DNA of 64,000 nt from Piliocolobus tephrosceles (Eukaryota; Chordata; Mammalia; Primates; Cercopithecidae). Position 1 is the first letter of the stretch, and each line of letters begins with the position of its first letter. Positions 52,221 to 63,837 of the stretch are shown one piece after another. The stretch covers positions 50,818,303 through 50,882,302 of the forward strand of contig NC_045443.1 in the NCBI RefSeq assembly GCF_002776525.5, written 5' to 3'. Made by a program: the position numbers and the translations under genes. The notes below the pieces were generated by a model that had not been told where the DNA came from, made no database searches, and saw only the letters and a list, made by a program, of their open reading frames with translations.

Positions 52221-52605
52221 CAGGAGTTCACCTTTCCAGCCTCACTTCCCACGTTGGGTAAGATCCTCACTTGGCAGCCCTACCTGAAGTGTATAGACTT
52301 CAGAGTAAGTTGTCTTTGCATATTTTGTTCTCTCTGCCTGCACGTGCTTGGCTCATGTCTACCCCACATTATCACCTGTGGGAAGCTCTGCCTTCCCCAG
52401 TCTTAAGTATCTGCCTCGCTTGTGGTCCCGTAGCATGCTGTGCATACCTCTAAAGTAGCGTTTATCTTGTTTCCTTGTATCTGGTAATTTATGTCAACTA
52501 CGAGCTCTCTGAGGGTGGGGTTTTTGACTATTCTTATATCCATTCCCCGGCACCTGACCCACACAGGGCATTCTGTAAGCATCCTGAATTAATAGAAACA
52601 CCTCT
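52221..52605 (+). repeat. L2 LINE-like sequence
   Basis: 'CTGCCTGCACGTGCTTGG', 'GAGCTCTCTGAGGGTGGGG' and 'CCCGGCACCTGACCCACACAGGGC' resemble a second L2 3' end. Diverged. Confidence 0.5.
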
Positions 52606-52610
52606 ATCCT

Positions 52611-52818
52611 CCAGCCTGACCAACATGGTGAAACCCTGTCTCTACTAAAAATACAAAAATTAGCCGGGGATGGTGGCACGTGCCTGTAATCCCAGCTACT
52701 CAGGAGGCTGAGGCAGCAGAATCACTCGAACTGGGGAGACAGAGGTTGCAGTGGGCTGAGATCGTGCCACTGCACTCCAGGCTTGGCGACAGAGTAAGAC
52801 TCTGTTTTAAAAAAAGAA
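52611..52818 (+). mobile_element. 5'-truncated Alu
   Basis: Begins at 'CCAGCCTGACCAACATGG' and ends in an A-rich tail. Confidence 0.88.
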
Positions 52819-52828
52819 GAAACACCAG

Positions 52829-53124
52829 GCCGGGCGCGGTGGCTCAAGCCTGTAATCCCAGCACTTTGGGAGGCCGAGACGGGCAGATCACGAGGTCAGA
52901 AGATCGAGACCATCCTGGCTAACACGGTGAAACCCCGTCTCTACTAAAAAATACAAAAAACTAGCCAGGCGAGGTGGCGGGCGCCTGTAGTCCCAGCTAC
53001 TCGGGAGGCTGAGGCAGGAGAATGGTGTAAACCCGGGAGGCGGAGCTTGCAGTGAGCTGAGATCCGGCCACTGCACTCCAGCCTGGGCGACAGAGCGAGA
53101 CTCCGTCTCAAAAAAAAAAAAAAA
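52829..53124 (+). mobile_element. Young AluY (YR-type)
   Basis: Near-consensus body with 'CTAGCCAGGCGAGGTGGCGGG' variant. The target lies in the tail of the preceding Alu. Confidence 0.93.
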
Positions 53125-53324
53125 GAACAAACATCTCTATCTCAACTGACATCACATTTTGTTCTTTCAAGCAACACATGACACTTCATTTAATGGTACT
53201 GGTAATGTTTATTTGAAGCTGGTTGGTGAGCTCAATGATGTTCATTTTATTATTCATTACATATATTATTTTGTATGTATAAAACATTTCATTAAAATAA
53301 TTTAAAGATTACTTTTGGAGGCCT

Positions 53325-53880
53325 GGTCCTATGTTCCAGTCTCTATACTAGATTTTAGGAACACAGTGCTGTATAAGCACAGAATCTGCCCTCAAGTTGC
53401 TTATAGTTTAGGGAGAAGAAAAAGTTGTAAACACATGTAGTATCTTTTTATAAAGTGCTCTATGTGGTATGTCAAAGGATAACTGAGGACAGTCAAGTAA
53501 GACCATATGCAGGTGGTATCCTTTGAGCTAGGAGGAAAGTAGTGCATGTTTTTGTGGAATGGTTCTGTTATACTGGAGTACAGGGTTCCTTAGGGTAGAT
53601 GGGAAATGGAAGGGCAAGTTGGGACCAGATGGTGAAGACCCTGACTGGCACACTAAGCAATCTACATTGCTCGTTCCTGTAGGTAACAGGCGGCCATTGA
53701 GGTTCAATAAGTGGGGAGTGGTGTGTTTGGATCCATTCTTTCACCACCAAATACTGACACGAGTTCCTATTTGCTACTTGGCTGACATCTCCTTTCACAT
53801 TAGAGTCTCAAGCCCATTCAGGTCTATCAGCTTCTGCATGGATGCTGGGGAGCAGGGAGGAAAGGGATGATCCATTATAG
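53325..53880 (-). repeat. L2 LINE, antisense
   Basis: 'GGAACACAGTGCTGTATAAGC', 'CTGCCCTCAAGTTGCTTATAG' and 'GATGGTGAAGACCCTG' in reverse L2 order. Confidence 0.65.
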
Positions 53881-53904
53881 AAGAGAGATAAGAAGAAAGG
53901 CTTA

Positions 53905-54207
53905 GGCCAGGCGCGGTGGCTCACGCCTGTAATCCCAGCACTTTGGGAGGCTGAGGTGGGCGGATCACGGGTTCAGGAGATCGAGACCATCCTGGCTAAC
54001 ATGGTGAAACACCGTCTCTACTAAAAATACAAAAAAACTAGCCGGGCGTGGTGGCGGGCGCCCGTAGTCCCAGCTACTCAGGAGGCTGAGGCAGGAGAAT
54101 GGCATGAACCCGGGAGGCGGAGCTTGCAGTGAGCTGAGATCCGGCCACTGCACTCCAGCCTGGGCAACAGAGCGAGACTCCGTCTCAAAAAAAAAAAAAA
54201 AAAAAAA
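53905..54207 (+). mobile_element. AluY, recent
   Basis: AAGAAGAAAGGCTT duplicated at 53890 and 54208. Carries 'GATCCGGCC'. Last Alu before the next Alu-poor block. Confidence 0.93.
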
Positions 54208-54850
54208 AAGAAGAAAGGCTTGAGTTATCAAATACCACTCAGTGAGTAGGAGAGAGAACTAGAACTGGAACCCGGCTGCCCCTGAGTTTCCTCTGGCCCA
54301 TGCAGTCAATTACTTTTCCTTGAGCTCCCTCTGTGTCGGGGGCCATGCTTTGGATACTGGGATACGCAAATCATGAGTAAGGAGGAGAAATGGCCCCACA
54401 CTTTTGTGGCACCCTGTCTGAAATTGCAGATTGCACACCAGAAAGATACACAAAGGGTAGAGAAAGGAGCAGCTAGAAACTCTAGATATCCATGTTGAGG
54501 AGCCTGGTGGGGGATTGGGGGGCTTCATGGAGGAGGGGAGTATGAAGCAGATTCGGGACAGTGAAGCAGAATAGGGCTGGAGAGAAAGGAAGGTGAGAAG
54601 GACCCATGTGAAGTTTTGGAGGTGGGAAAGAACAAAACCTGTACCACAGTCCTCTTAAGTGCTTTGTCTGACAGTGTCTGTATCAGTGGCCTTGTGCAGG
54701 TAGCCATGTGGCTCCTGTGGGTATATGTGTGGCTTGGCAAGGGCTGTGGCATGGGAGCAGAGGCCTGGGTCCCTGTTTGTCTACTTTTCTCCCTTTTTGG
54801 CACAAGGCAGCTATCCTCTGGAAGCCAGGAGGTGTGGGTCCCAGATTCTT
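54208..54850. other. Intergenic unique DNA
   Basis: Nothing recognised. Confidence 0.4.
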
Positions 54851-54869
54851 CTCGCCCCAACCTCCCCCA

Positions 54870-55180
54870 GAAAATAAATCACACATGATTTCATTAAATG
54901 CACCTCCTGCTGGGGATGTTGGCTCATAATTCCTCTCTGATTAACCCCCACTACCCCGGCAAGTTTATAGGCCAAGAGAGGGGGGGGAAAGGGGGAAGGT
55001 AAAAGGAGGGATGGGGGGAATCCCATGCGGGTGATGGATGCCTCTGTCAGCCCAGCTCGTATTTATTAATAGTCTTAATACGGGAAGCAATAAAGGAAGA
55101 GAGGGATTCTATTAATTAAATCATTGTTATAATTAACTTTCATTAAAGGAGGATCAATAAAGAGGGGTTGAGATGGAGAG
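54870..55180. promoter_or_regulatory. AT-rich candidate conserved element upstream of the CALCOCO1 3' end
   Basis: 'AAATAAATCACACATGATTTC', 'CTGATTAACCCCC', 'GTATTTATTAATAGTC', 'GCAATAAAGG', 'ATTAATTAAATC' and 'ATAATTAAC' are packed in 310 bases with no repeat. Confidence 0.4.
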
Positions 55181-56139
55181 AGGAGAGATCCATTATCTCT
55201 AATTTCCTTGGAAGGGATTCAGGGAACGAGATGGGGTTGCTAGGAGACAGAGACGTGAGGGAAGAAGGAAGGATGTAAGATGTCATCCAGGTGGGGCTGG
55301 AAAGGGGGTGGACAGGAGAATTTCAGGTGAATGGAGACAGGGAATGGTGGGGGTGGTCCACACAGGGCCCCTGAAGGGAGTGGAGGGCAGCTGAGAAGGG
55401 AGCTATTGGGTTGGAGGATAAGGGGGCTGTAGGCATGTGCTTGTGCAGGGCATTGCTGAGAGCCGTGGTGAATGTGCAGGTCCTTAACAAATGCTTTACG
55501 ATGCTGTGTATGTGTCTGTCTAGCCTGTGAAGCTGGTTAAGTGGATGAATGTGTTTGTGTGACTGTTGAGTTAGAGTGTGCACACAGGTATGAGGGGATA
55601 GCAACAGAGAAAGCAACAGAAACAGAAACTGGAGGAATATAAAATCGCCTTTAGAGGTATAAGGCTTAGGGCATTTTTTACTAAGTAGATACTCAAAGGT
55701 GTATACTCTTGACAGGAATAAAGCCTGTCCTTTGGCATGAGGTACAGTGATGGCTGCTATGAAAGGTGAAGGTCTGGGCAGTGGAAAACTTGTCCCACTT
55801 TTCCACAGCACCCACCCACCCTGGGGCTAAACCCTGAGCAGAACTGACATGGACCCATCAGTTTGTTCCCTCCCCAACTGCTGTATTATCCAAGCCAGAC
55901 TCCCACTTGAGACAACCCACTGGTGGCCAGCACACCAGGAGGCATGACAGGAGAGTAACTGCCCAGCATCCCCTGCCATGAAGTAGGGATGCGTCCCCTC
56001 TTTCCCTCCTCCCTCCACCAGGGTCTAAGAGCCGGAGGTTTGGGCTCTGTGCTCCAGTCACACCTCATGGTAAGAACACATTTTGTGACAACAGTCATAC
56101 ATATCATATAAATATATTTGTTCAAACTACAAAGGGACG
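55181..56139. other. 3' flank of CALCOCO1
   Basis: Repeat-poor. No exon supported. Overlapping minus-strand frames lack recognisable domains. Confidence 0.45.
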
Positions 56140-56925
56140 GATATCAGGGGGAAGCTTTTATTGCTATGGGGGGACCTGGAGAGGGAGAGGGGGCTGGGAA
56201 ATGGGGATACCTGGGACCACTTGTTCCCGCCATCCCTCACAGAAGGCACAAATACATTATTTCTTTCCATGTGAGGAGATGCGAGGACAGGATACAGAAT
56301 ACAGGAATCCTCAAAAATACAAAAAACCCTCCAAACTGAATACCTAAGGTTATGGAAAAGGCCAGGGTGGGGCGCAGAAGGCAATGGGGGAACAGAAAGA
56401 GGAACCAACAAAGCTGAGAACCAAAAGGGACCTGAGAGGCTGTGATGTCCATGCTGCTGCCTCTATGCAGGCCCCAGAGAAAACTCAGGTAAACAAACAG
56501 AAACCCCAAATTAGAGAGGGTAGGGTGCCCCAGGAATTGGCTTTGGGGCATAGACAAGGGAGTGTGAGTGTGAGTGTGTGTGTGCAGTGGCTGTGTGAGT
56601 ATCAGAAGCAACCAGGGCTAGGAGTGGACGGTTCTATTCCCACAGGGGACGGCCTCCTCCATCCTGGTTCCTCCAAAACCACTTTCAGGGGGTAAATTCA
56701 GCCACTGCTTCCGAACAGGACCCCTCCCTGGGACAAAAGAGCCAGGTAGGAGAGGATGAACTGAGAAATCTTGGGATGAAAACAGGGCACACAGAAGCGG
56801 TTCTTAGGGAACAGAATATCATGGAGCCCAGTGTGACAGAAAATGGGCATGAGGCCTAAGTGTATGCATGTGTGTGAGTGTGTGTGTGCATGAGTGTGTA
56901 TTTGTGCATGTACGAGGGAGTAAGA
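56140..56925 (-). other. CALCOCO1: CALCOCO1 3' UTR
   Basis: From the TGA stop to about 20 bases past an AATAAA. Contains a (TG)n-rich stretch near 56560-56585 and another near 56868-56900. The exact end is inferred. Confidence 0.65.
56157..56162 (-). terminator. CALCOCO1: Poly(A) signal AATAAA, probable end of CALCOCO1
   Basis: Plus strand TTTATT, 764 bases past the stop. A candidate, not proven to be the only site. Confidence 0.6.
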
Positions 56926-57103
56926 TCACTCAAAGGTGAAGGGGTCCTGGGTGCTGAAAAAGAAGTGTCCATCCATGTGGTCCTCCAGGGCATCCTTGTC
57001 ACTCTCAGCAGGAAAGCGCTCCTTACAGATAGGACACTCCTTCCATGTGGGGGTGGCAGGGCCCCCAGTGCTGGTTTCTGACAGGGGACCCACTGTAAAG
57101 CCA
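56926..57103 (-). CDS. CALCOCO1: CALCOCO1 last coding exon (zinc finger)
   Basis: Acceptor CTCTCTTAG. Completes a split Ser codon, then [31 protein letters not shown] and [12 protein letters not shown]. The paired Cys and His residues of the C-terminal zinc finger are all present. One Thr of the human linker, as remembered, reads Pro (VGPLSE). Confidence 0.96.
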
Positions 57104-60100
57104 CTAAGAGAGACAGAGGGGAAAGGGAGAGGGTCGGCGTGCTCTGTTCCCTTCTTGACTTGCAGACTTCAGGGAGCAGGACCCATGTGCCTGGGTTCCC
57201 AGGTTATCCTGTGCCAAATGCAGCATCCTGGCCTCTCCCACAGCGTCTTTCTCCCCACAATTCTGGAAGCCTTATTTTTCCAGTTCCCCATGTCCCCTCT
57301 TCTTTAGTCTCTGCTGGTCTCTGCAGTGCAGAGCCCATCCCCCAACCTCCTGCTCTCCTCCCTCTATCTCCGTCTGCTGCCTAATGAGGCTGAAAATGAG
57401 TCTGACATCGTCCTTCATCTTCCTGCTCCAGCCGAGAAGGATGACAGCATCACCCCCTCCCTGCCCTGAGCCCATCTCACATCCAGGCAAAACTGGGACT
57501 AGATGATCAAATCTCTCTTCCCTGTGCCTGCCCCTTGACCCTGGGAATAAAAGGGAAGGCAGAAGGGGACAATCTGATACCTGAAACCCCCACCCCCGTA
57601 GGTTCCCTTCCCTAACGGTCACCCAGGGAAGTGAGGGAAGAGGGAAAGCATTTCAGGTGTAGCCAGATGGATGCTGGATCCCAGTCTTCTCTCTGCGCCT
57701 ATCCCTGGGGGCCATGGTCACCTCCCTTCCTCCCCGGAGGATCCTAGGTACCTACCTGGTGGTTGGGGAAGGGGTAGAGGCAGGAGAGAGGGGAAGCAGG
57801 GCAATTTGGGCTCTGCGGAAGATGGTGCTAGAACAACATAGAAGCCAGTTAAAGGCAGGACCTCTGAGTGCATTGATAAGATAGGGGGAGGGATTACCTG
57901 AAGGCATCTGGGATTTGGAGCAGTGAGTCATTTTCGTTGTTAACCATACCTGTATCTCCTTTTCTTGGCTGAGGCCGAGAAGGGAAGGGGTTGGGAGCAG
58001 GGCCTGGTGACTGTCCACACGGATGCCCTTTCCCTCTGACCTCCTACCACCTCCCTCCTGGCCTTGCTGGTTGAACTCACCTGGCCATGTCATAGAAGGC
58101 ACTGCCCAGTTCAGGAAGCAGCAAGTTGGCCTCCTCACCCCCACTCTGCACAGCTGCCATCAGGACTGACTTCTCATCTTCAGCCTCCTGGATGCCGAAG
58201 AGATGGGGTTGGGCTTTGGGGTGGTGCTCCAAGATGGGGGAGCAGCACATTGGGACAGCATGGGAAGAGCAGCCAAGGCTAGGATAGTGACCTGAGGGGC
58301 TTAGGAAGGGTGCGGCAGGAGAGGCGTTTCGAGGGGCTGGTGGATAATAAGAGAATGAGTGCGGGGGAGAAGCAGTGAGGCTATTGGGCTGGTGTGGGTT
58401 TTGGGATGGTATCTGTTGGTGTGGCCTTGAAGAGAGGCTGGGCCTGCCTCTTCTCTCCTGGGAAAAAGAGAGCCCTGTATGGCTAAGGTTCTTGCTCTAA
58501 CTAGCTGGGGGTGTGTGCCTGTGGTCCCAGCTACTCTTGAGAGACTGAGGTGGGAGGATTGCTTCAGCCCAGGAGGCAGAGGCTGCAGTGAGCCAAGATC
58601 ATGCTGCACTCTAGGCTGGGACACTTGGGTTTGGCCCTACCCCTCCTTACTGCTTCTGTGCAGGCTCCTCCACTGCTCACCGAGTCAGAGCTACTGTCCT
58701 CAGCTGGCCCAGAGAGGTGAGGAGAAATGGGAGCCGGCTGGCTGATGACAACGAGGGGAGAAGCCTCTCGGGGCCCAGCAGGAGAGGAGCCTGGGTCTCT
58801 ATGCTCACAAAGGCCATAGGGTGGGAGCCTCATGTCTTCTGGGGACTCATCCTCTGAGTCTGTCAGAGCTGCCGGGCAGCCTGTAGGAGATGAAGCAGGC
58901 AGAGAAGAAAGAAGGATGTGTTGTGAGAAGGCTGGACCAGCTGTCTCCTCTGGATGAGGGGTATCATTAGACTAAACAGGGGCCAGGGTCTGGGAAAGAA
59001 AAGGCAAAACACATAGAAGGCAGAGGCAGCTCCCAGCAAGGTTACATGGAGCCTTCCTCAACAGTGGAGGGTAGAAAGGGGCAAGACGTGTTACAAGACT
59101 GGGGTTATACAGACTCAGTCCTGCAGTGGCCTCCTCATCCTCTGTGGCAGCATCCTCATTCCACTTCTCATCTGCCACCTTCTCCAGGCGGGCCTCCAGT
59201 TTTCTCATGTACTCTAGCAATTCCTGGAATTGGGAAGGAAAAAGGCAGGTGCTGGAGAACGTGAAGGTACCAACCTTGCTAGCCTGCAGAGCCATTCTCT
59301 GCACCCAAGAAGAACTCTTAGCTCCTCAGGATTAGATGCCTTCAGCAAAGATTGGGGTGACTTCAGGCAGACACTCCCCGCAGCACCCCTGCTTCACCAC
59401 TTACATCCCTCCCTTCTCCCAGAGATCATCCCCTGTCCTGCCAAGTCCGCTAATAAGAGAAGCCAGGGTATGGGCCCTCTTGGAGAGAACAGTTTCTAAG
59501 CCAAGAGATGACGGGAATTTACAAAGTTTCTAGCCCTCAAGTCCTCGCCTGTGGCATCTACAGGGCCTGGGTGCTCACCTGCTTCTCCTCTTGTAACTGC
59601 TCCTTTTCCTTCTGGAGCACACGCAGGGCTGACCGCAGCTCTGTCAGCTCCCGCTTACTTTCTGACAACTGTACCTGAGGGAAGAGGGCCTGATGGAATC
59701 TGGAGCCTAGAATGTACCCCCAAGAACCTGGGCTCTGGGACCAGGACCAACAATCTAGAATCAGGTCTCCCCATGTCTCTGCTTCTTTCCTGCTCTGACA
59801 CACATGGGGATTCCCAACACTCTTTTTCCACGAGTCTTGTGTCTTGGGCCCCAGAGACTCAGTTTTCTAAGTCTTAGTCTCTGCCTCTCGAGTGGGTCCT
59901 GGATGACTGCCTATAGGCTGGGGTGCAGAGGTCCTGGTCACACCAAGGAGCCACTCTATAATCCTCCTAAGTCACCTCTACTGGGCCCAGATGTGTGCCC
60001 TGAGAGCAGAAAAAAATGCATGTTTTTTTTTTTTGAGACGGAATCTCGCTCTGTCGCCCAGGCTGGAGTGCAGTGGCCAGATCTCAGCTCACTGCAAGCT

Positions 60101-61707
60101 CCGCCTCCCGGGTTCACGCCATTCTCCTGCCTCAGCCTCCCGAGTAGCTGGGACTACAGGCGCCTGCCACCTTGCCCAGCTAGTTTTTTGTATTTTTTAG
60201 TAGAGATGGGGTTTCACCATGTTAGCCAGGATGGTCTTGATCTCCTGACCTTGTGATCCGCCCGTCTCGGCCTCCCAAAGTGCTGGGATTACAGGCTTGA
60301 GCCACTGCGCCCGGCAAAAAATGCGTATTTCAAACCAACGAGGGCTTGCTTGTGCAAGTGAAATGCCACCCAACATGTAAGTGGACACCTAGTACTTCTG
60401 AGCCCATACCCAAGACAGAGAGAAGGGGTATAGACGCCTCAGGAGGCCACAGGACAGGATCCTTGGTGGCTGGGTGCCTTACCAGGCTAGAATCCTTTTC
60501 CCGGGCCAGCTCAGTCTTGAACACCTGGTTTTGGGTCCTCTCCTCCTGAACTGCCTTCTCCAATCGAAGTATCTCTGCACTCAGCTTCAGGATCTTGTCC
60601 TTCTCTGCCTGGGAGATAGCCAAGAAGGAAAATGGGAGGGTGAGAGGGGAAGAAAAAGGAACGCCACTGTCAATAGCACTATCCCTTACTGTGTGTCCTT
60701 TCCTTTATTTAAAGCATCATTTTTAGAGCACTTTCCCCCTTTTGCCTTCATTTCCTATACCCTCCGAATGAAGGACAGGACATGAAGGCAGGTGCTGCTT
60801 GATCAGGAACGGGCATTATGGCAGGGTCTGGGGCCTAGGACAGAAAATGTTTGTGTTCCAAGGAAGGTACTCTGGTGATCAGGATTGGGATACCCCGGTT
60901 AGGGATGGGTCATGCCTAGAAAGCAAAGTGTACCTCCCTCAAAGCCCCTCTCCACCCCTGAGTCCTCTAAGGTTCTCAACCCCTCTTCTCTCCTCCCAAA
61001 GGGTCTAACCACATGTAGGAGCCCCCACAGAGGTGGGGGCAGTGGTCATCAGATTGCCAGCTGCCCCCCCATCCCTCTACCTCCACACTCTGCAGCAGCC
61101 CTGCCCGCTCCTTGCTCCATTGGCATTTTTCTTCCTTCAAGTGCAAACCGAGCTCAGCCAGCCTGCCGTTAACTTCAGCCACTTCCAGGCGGCTGCGGTG
61201 TAGTTCGGCTATGGTGCGGTCCCTGGCTGTTGCTGCGCTGGCCAACTCCTCCCCAAGAAGGGTGGCTTTCTGCTGGCTTGAGGCTGCAAGCTCCTGGGCC
61301 CCTCGAAGCTGCTCCTTCAGGGGCTCCAGCTCAGCCTCAGGAGAAAGGAGGAGATGGAGATCAGAGTTCCCAGTGAATCGTTTGTCAGCCGGGGAGGTAA
61401 CCAGGCTCCCTCCACTCCACTGCATTAGGACTCGGGGTTGTGTTGTTTAGTCTTTAGCCATGTCTTTCCCCTTCTCTTTAGACACTTAGGCTTTTCTATA
61501 ACTTGCCCTTGGAACTTTCCCTGTTTCCTGTTGCCAAGGGCCCTCACTCACCACCCGCTGCTGGGCCTGGCCTAGGGTGTCCTTCATCTGGGCCACCTTG
61601 TCTTTCAGTCGCTGGGCCTGAGCACTCTGCTCCTCTTGCCAGCTCTTGGCCTCCTGCAGGTCCAAATTTAAGCGACGGTTCTCCTGTTGTGCCACTTGGA
61701 GCTCAGC
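56926..61707 (-). CDS. CALCOCO1: CALCOCO1, C-terminal 408 residues (eight exons; 5' part outside the window)
   Basis: Calcium-binding and coiled-coil domain protein 1 (CoCoA). It is a CALCOCO2/NDP52 and TAX1BP1 relative, described as a nuclear-receptor coactivator and as a selective-autophagy receptor for ER and Golgi. Exons 61707-61552, 61335-61081, 60608-60483, 59674-59579, 59223-59115, 58880-58681, 58187-58081 and 57103-56926 join in frame with GT/AG ends. They correspond to about residues 284-691 of the human protein as I remember it. In order: long heptad-rich coiled coil (first four exons into the fifth), acidic Ser/Pro linker ([22 protein letters not shown]) and C-terminal zinc finger ([14 protein letters not shown]) before STQDPFTFE and stop. 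The N-terminal SKICH domain and the LC3-interaction region are upstream of this window. I see no frameshift or early stop. Confidence 0.96.
57104..58080 (-). other. CALCOCO1: CALCOCO1 intron
   Basis: 977 bases, unique sequence, no repeat or extra exon recognised. The flanking exons join directly (YDMA-S-GFTV). Confidence 0.8.
58081..58187 (-). CDS. CALCOCO1: CALCOCO1 coding exon (linker)
   Basis: Acceptor CATCCAG, donor GTGAGT. Encodes [20 protein letters not shown] and [14 protein letters not shown] plus two bases of Ser. Confidence 0.95.
58500..58625 (+). mobile_element. Alu right-monomer fragment
   Basis: 'TAGCTGGGGGTGTGTGCCTGTGG' to 'CACTCTAGGCTGGGACA'. Old, in a CALCOCO1 intron 55 bases from the next exon. 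Confidence 0.75.
58681..58880 (-). CDS. CALCOCO1: CALCOCO1 coding exon (acidic, Ser/Pro-rich linker)
   Basis: Acceptor CTCCTACAG, donor GTGAGC. 200 bp from [16 protein letters not shown] to [11 protein letters not shown]. Low-complexity and probably disordered. Confidence 0.95.
59115..59223 (-). CDS. CALCOCO1: CALCOCO1 coding exon (end of coiled coil)
   Basis: Acceptor AATTCCAG. Encodes [20 protein letters not shown] to EEATAGL plus one base. The frame requires a donor at CTGA/GTCTGT, weaker than the other donors here. Confidence 0.92.
59579..59674 (-). CDS. CALCOCO1: CALCOCO1 coding exon (coiled coil)
   Basis: Acceptor CCCTCAG, donor GTGAGC. Encodes [20 protein letters not shown] to EEKQ. 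Confidence 0.95.
60020..60315 (-). mobile_element. Young AluY (YR-type) in a CALCOCO1 intron
   Basis: AAAAAATGC flanks both ends. Near-consensus. Same strand as the gene, between the exons ending at 59674 and 60483. Confidence 0.93.
60483..60608 (-). CDS. CALCOCO1: CALCOCO1 coding exon (coiled coil)
   Basis: Acceptor ATCTCCCAG, donor GTAAGG. Encodes [20 protein letters not shown] to REKDSSL. Confidence 0.96.
61081..61335 (-). CDS. CALCOCO1: CALCOCO1 coding exon (coiled coil, largest in window)
   Basis: Acceptor TTCTCCTGAG, donor GTAGAG. 85 codons, [20 protein letters not shown] to RAGLLQSVE. Confidence 0.96.
61552..61707 (-). CDS. CALCOCO1: CALCOCO1 coding exon (coiled coil), most 5' exon in the window
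   Basis: Acceptor CATCAG, donor GTGAGT. 52 codons, [20 protein letters not shown] to TLGQAQQRV. Confidence 0.96.
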
Positions 61708-61859
61708 CTGATGGAAGTGGAAAGCAGGTAAGGAAAGGGGTATGTGAGTTGGGGTGGCTCGGGAGGTGAACCATTGTGATGAGAGTGGTCAAGGTTCCAC
61801 TTCTCAGATTTAACACACACTCAAGCCTTCAACTATTTTCAGCCCTTCTTGGGTTCTCA

Positions 61860-62960
61860 GCTCAAAGGACTCAATCCTGCATATCCAGTCTCCAGCTCCC
61901 AAACTGAGGTATCCAGCATTATAGCCTGGGGTCTTCCATGTAGGCATTCCACGTACCATTTCTGCTACTCCATTCTTTCTCTTAAATCAAAACTCAGTCT
62001 TCATGCCCTACAGGCCCCTCAAACTCAACAGTCTACCTCCCACCCCATCCCAGTCTTTCCTACTCTTATTTCCGTCAATGGTAACAACTAGCTCCCACGT
62101 TACTCAAAATGGAGTAACCTGGTGTCCTTGGTGCCATGCTTGGCTCTGTCCTCTCCCTAGCAGCCCACAGAAAAGCCTATTGCTTCTGCATCCTGGTCAC
62201 AGCCATTTGCTCTTCTCTGTTACCACCACAACCACGTTATCTGACTCTGCTTATTTCTTGCTTAGACTACTGAACAACTTCATAACTAGCTCATTCTCCA
62301 CAAGGCAATCAGATTATTCTTCTTTAGGTACAGTTTTGATTTTTTAAGTACAGTTACGTTCTTTTTCAGAGATAGGATCTGACTCTGTTGCCAAGACTGG
62401 AGTGAAGTAGCATGGTCACAGCTCACTGCAGCCTCCAACTCCTGGGCTCAAGCAATTGTCTCAACTCAGCCTCCCAAGTAGCTGGGATTATAGGTATGTG
62501 CCACCACGCCTGCCTAGTTTCTGTGTTTTTTTTTCTTTTTTTTAGAGATGAGACAGGGTCTCACTATGTTGCCCAGGCTTGTCTTGAACTCCTGAGCTTG
62601 AGGGATCCTCCTGCCTTCGCCTCCCAAAATGTTGGGATTACAGGTGTGGGCCACTAAACTTGGCCATAAGTACAGTTCATGTCACCCTTGCCTGAAAAAT
62701 CATCAAAGCCTTTCACTGCTTGTGGAATAAAAATGAAGCTCAAGATCCTCCACAGTCTAACCTAGGCCTTATCTCAAACACTTCACCCACACATTCAACT
62801 GCCCTGAGTGTTCTGCCCTTTAAGCCTTTGCTCATGTCTTTCTCTGTTCCTAGAATATCCTCACTCTCATCTCTGTCTACTCAAATTCTACCTATTCTCA
62901 CTGCTGAGCAAAGGGTTTTTAACGATCTTCCACACAAACCCAGGGTACTGAAGAAGGGAT
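61860..62960 (+). repeat. L2 LINE, split by an Alu
   Basis: 'TCCTACTCTTATTTCCGTCAATGG', 'GGAGTAACCTGGTGTCCTTGG', 'ATCAGATTATTCTTC' and, after the Alu, 'CACCCTTGCCTGAAAAATCATC', 'GGCCTTATCTC' in L2 order. Antisense to CALCOCO1. Confidence 0.75.
62360..62665 (-). mobile_element. Old Alu, antisense
   Basis: 'AAGTACAGTT' flanks both sides. Diverged AluJ-like body. Confidence 0.88.
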
Positions 62961-63032
62961 TTAGGAGTTCTGCAGATATTTGATTTGAACGTCCTCTAAA
63001 TTATTAACAATTATGTTAAAAAAAACAACACA

Positions 63033-63330
63033 AGGCCGGGTGCAGTGGCTCACGCCTGTAATCTCAGTGTGATTTGGGAGGCCGAGGCAGGCAGATTACC
63101 TGAGGTCAGAAGTTCGAGACCAGCCTGGCCAACATGGTGAAACCCCATCTCTATTAAAAATACAAAAAATTAGCCGGGCGTGGTGGCAGGTGCCTGTAAT
63201 CCCACTACTCAGGAGGCTGAGACAGAAGAATCACTTGAACCTGGAATGCAGAGGTTGCGGTGAGCCAAGATCACGCCACTGCACTCCAGCCTGGGCAACA
63301 AGATGAAACTCTGTCTCAAAACAAAGAAAC
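63033..63330 (+). mobile_element. Alu SINE
   Basis: Sense dimer with an (AAAC)n tail. Small insertion 'TCTCAGTGTGATTTGG' in the left monomer. Confidence 0.9.
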
Positions 63331-63837
63331 AAACAAACACGCATAAAATCACAAGTTAACACACTGGAGATCACCAATTGGCATGTGTTTCCAGGTTAAT
63401 TCATTTTTGTGCAAAGCTCAGAATAGTTTCTATTGTATTTTCTATTGAATTGAAGAGTAAACTGAGTTGCAAGGTGGACAGTTTAAAAATTGTTATCATT
63501 TGCACCTACTTGTGTGTGACTCAAGGTGTTCTCAATATTGCACAACCAAAATAAAATACAGAAATATATTAGTTGCTGAGGCTGACAGAACAGTCATCCA
63601 TAGCCTCTCATTTCAAAGTTTGGTATGCCTCAATATTACCTAATTGCTTTCATTACCTTTTAAGTAAATGTTATACATTCAGATTTATGAAAATAAATTC
63701 ATAGTAATAAAATATTGTTTTTGTTTATTCAGTGAGAGTACACACAAGATGAAAAACTTTATTGGTGGCAGGAGAGGAAAGGGTTCTGCTAAAAAGGTTT
63801 GAAAGTACTAGGCTACTACATGCCCTATACCCCATCC

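Noticed and set aside
53559..53870. 103-codon plus-strand frame
   Set aside because: Lies inside an antisense L2 fragment.
59991..60256. Open frames over the CALCOCO1 intron
   Set aside because: They are the AluY at 60020-60315 read in antisense frames.
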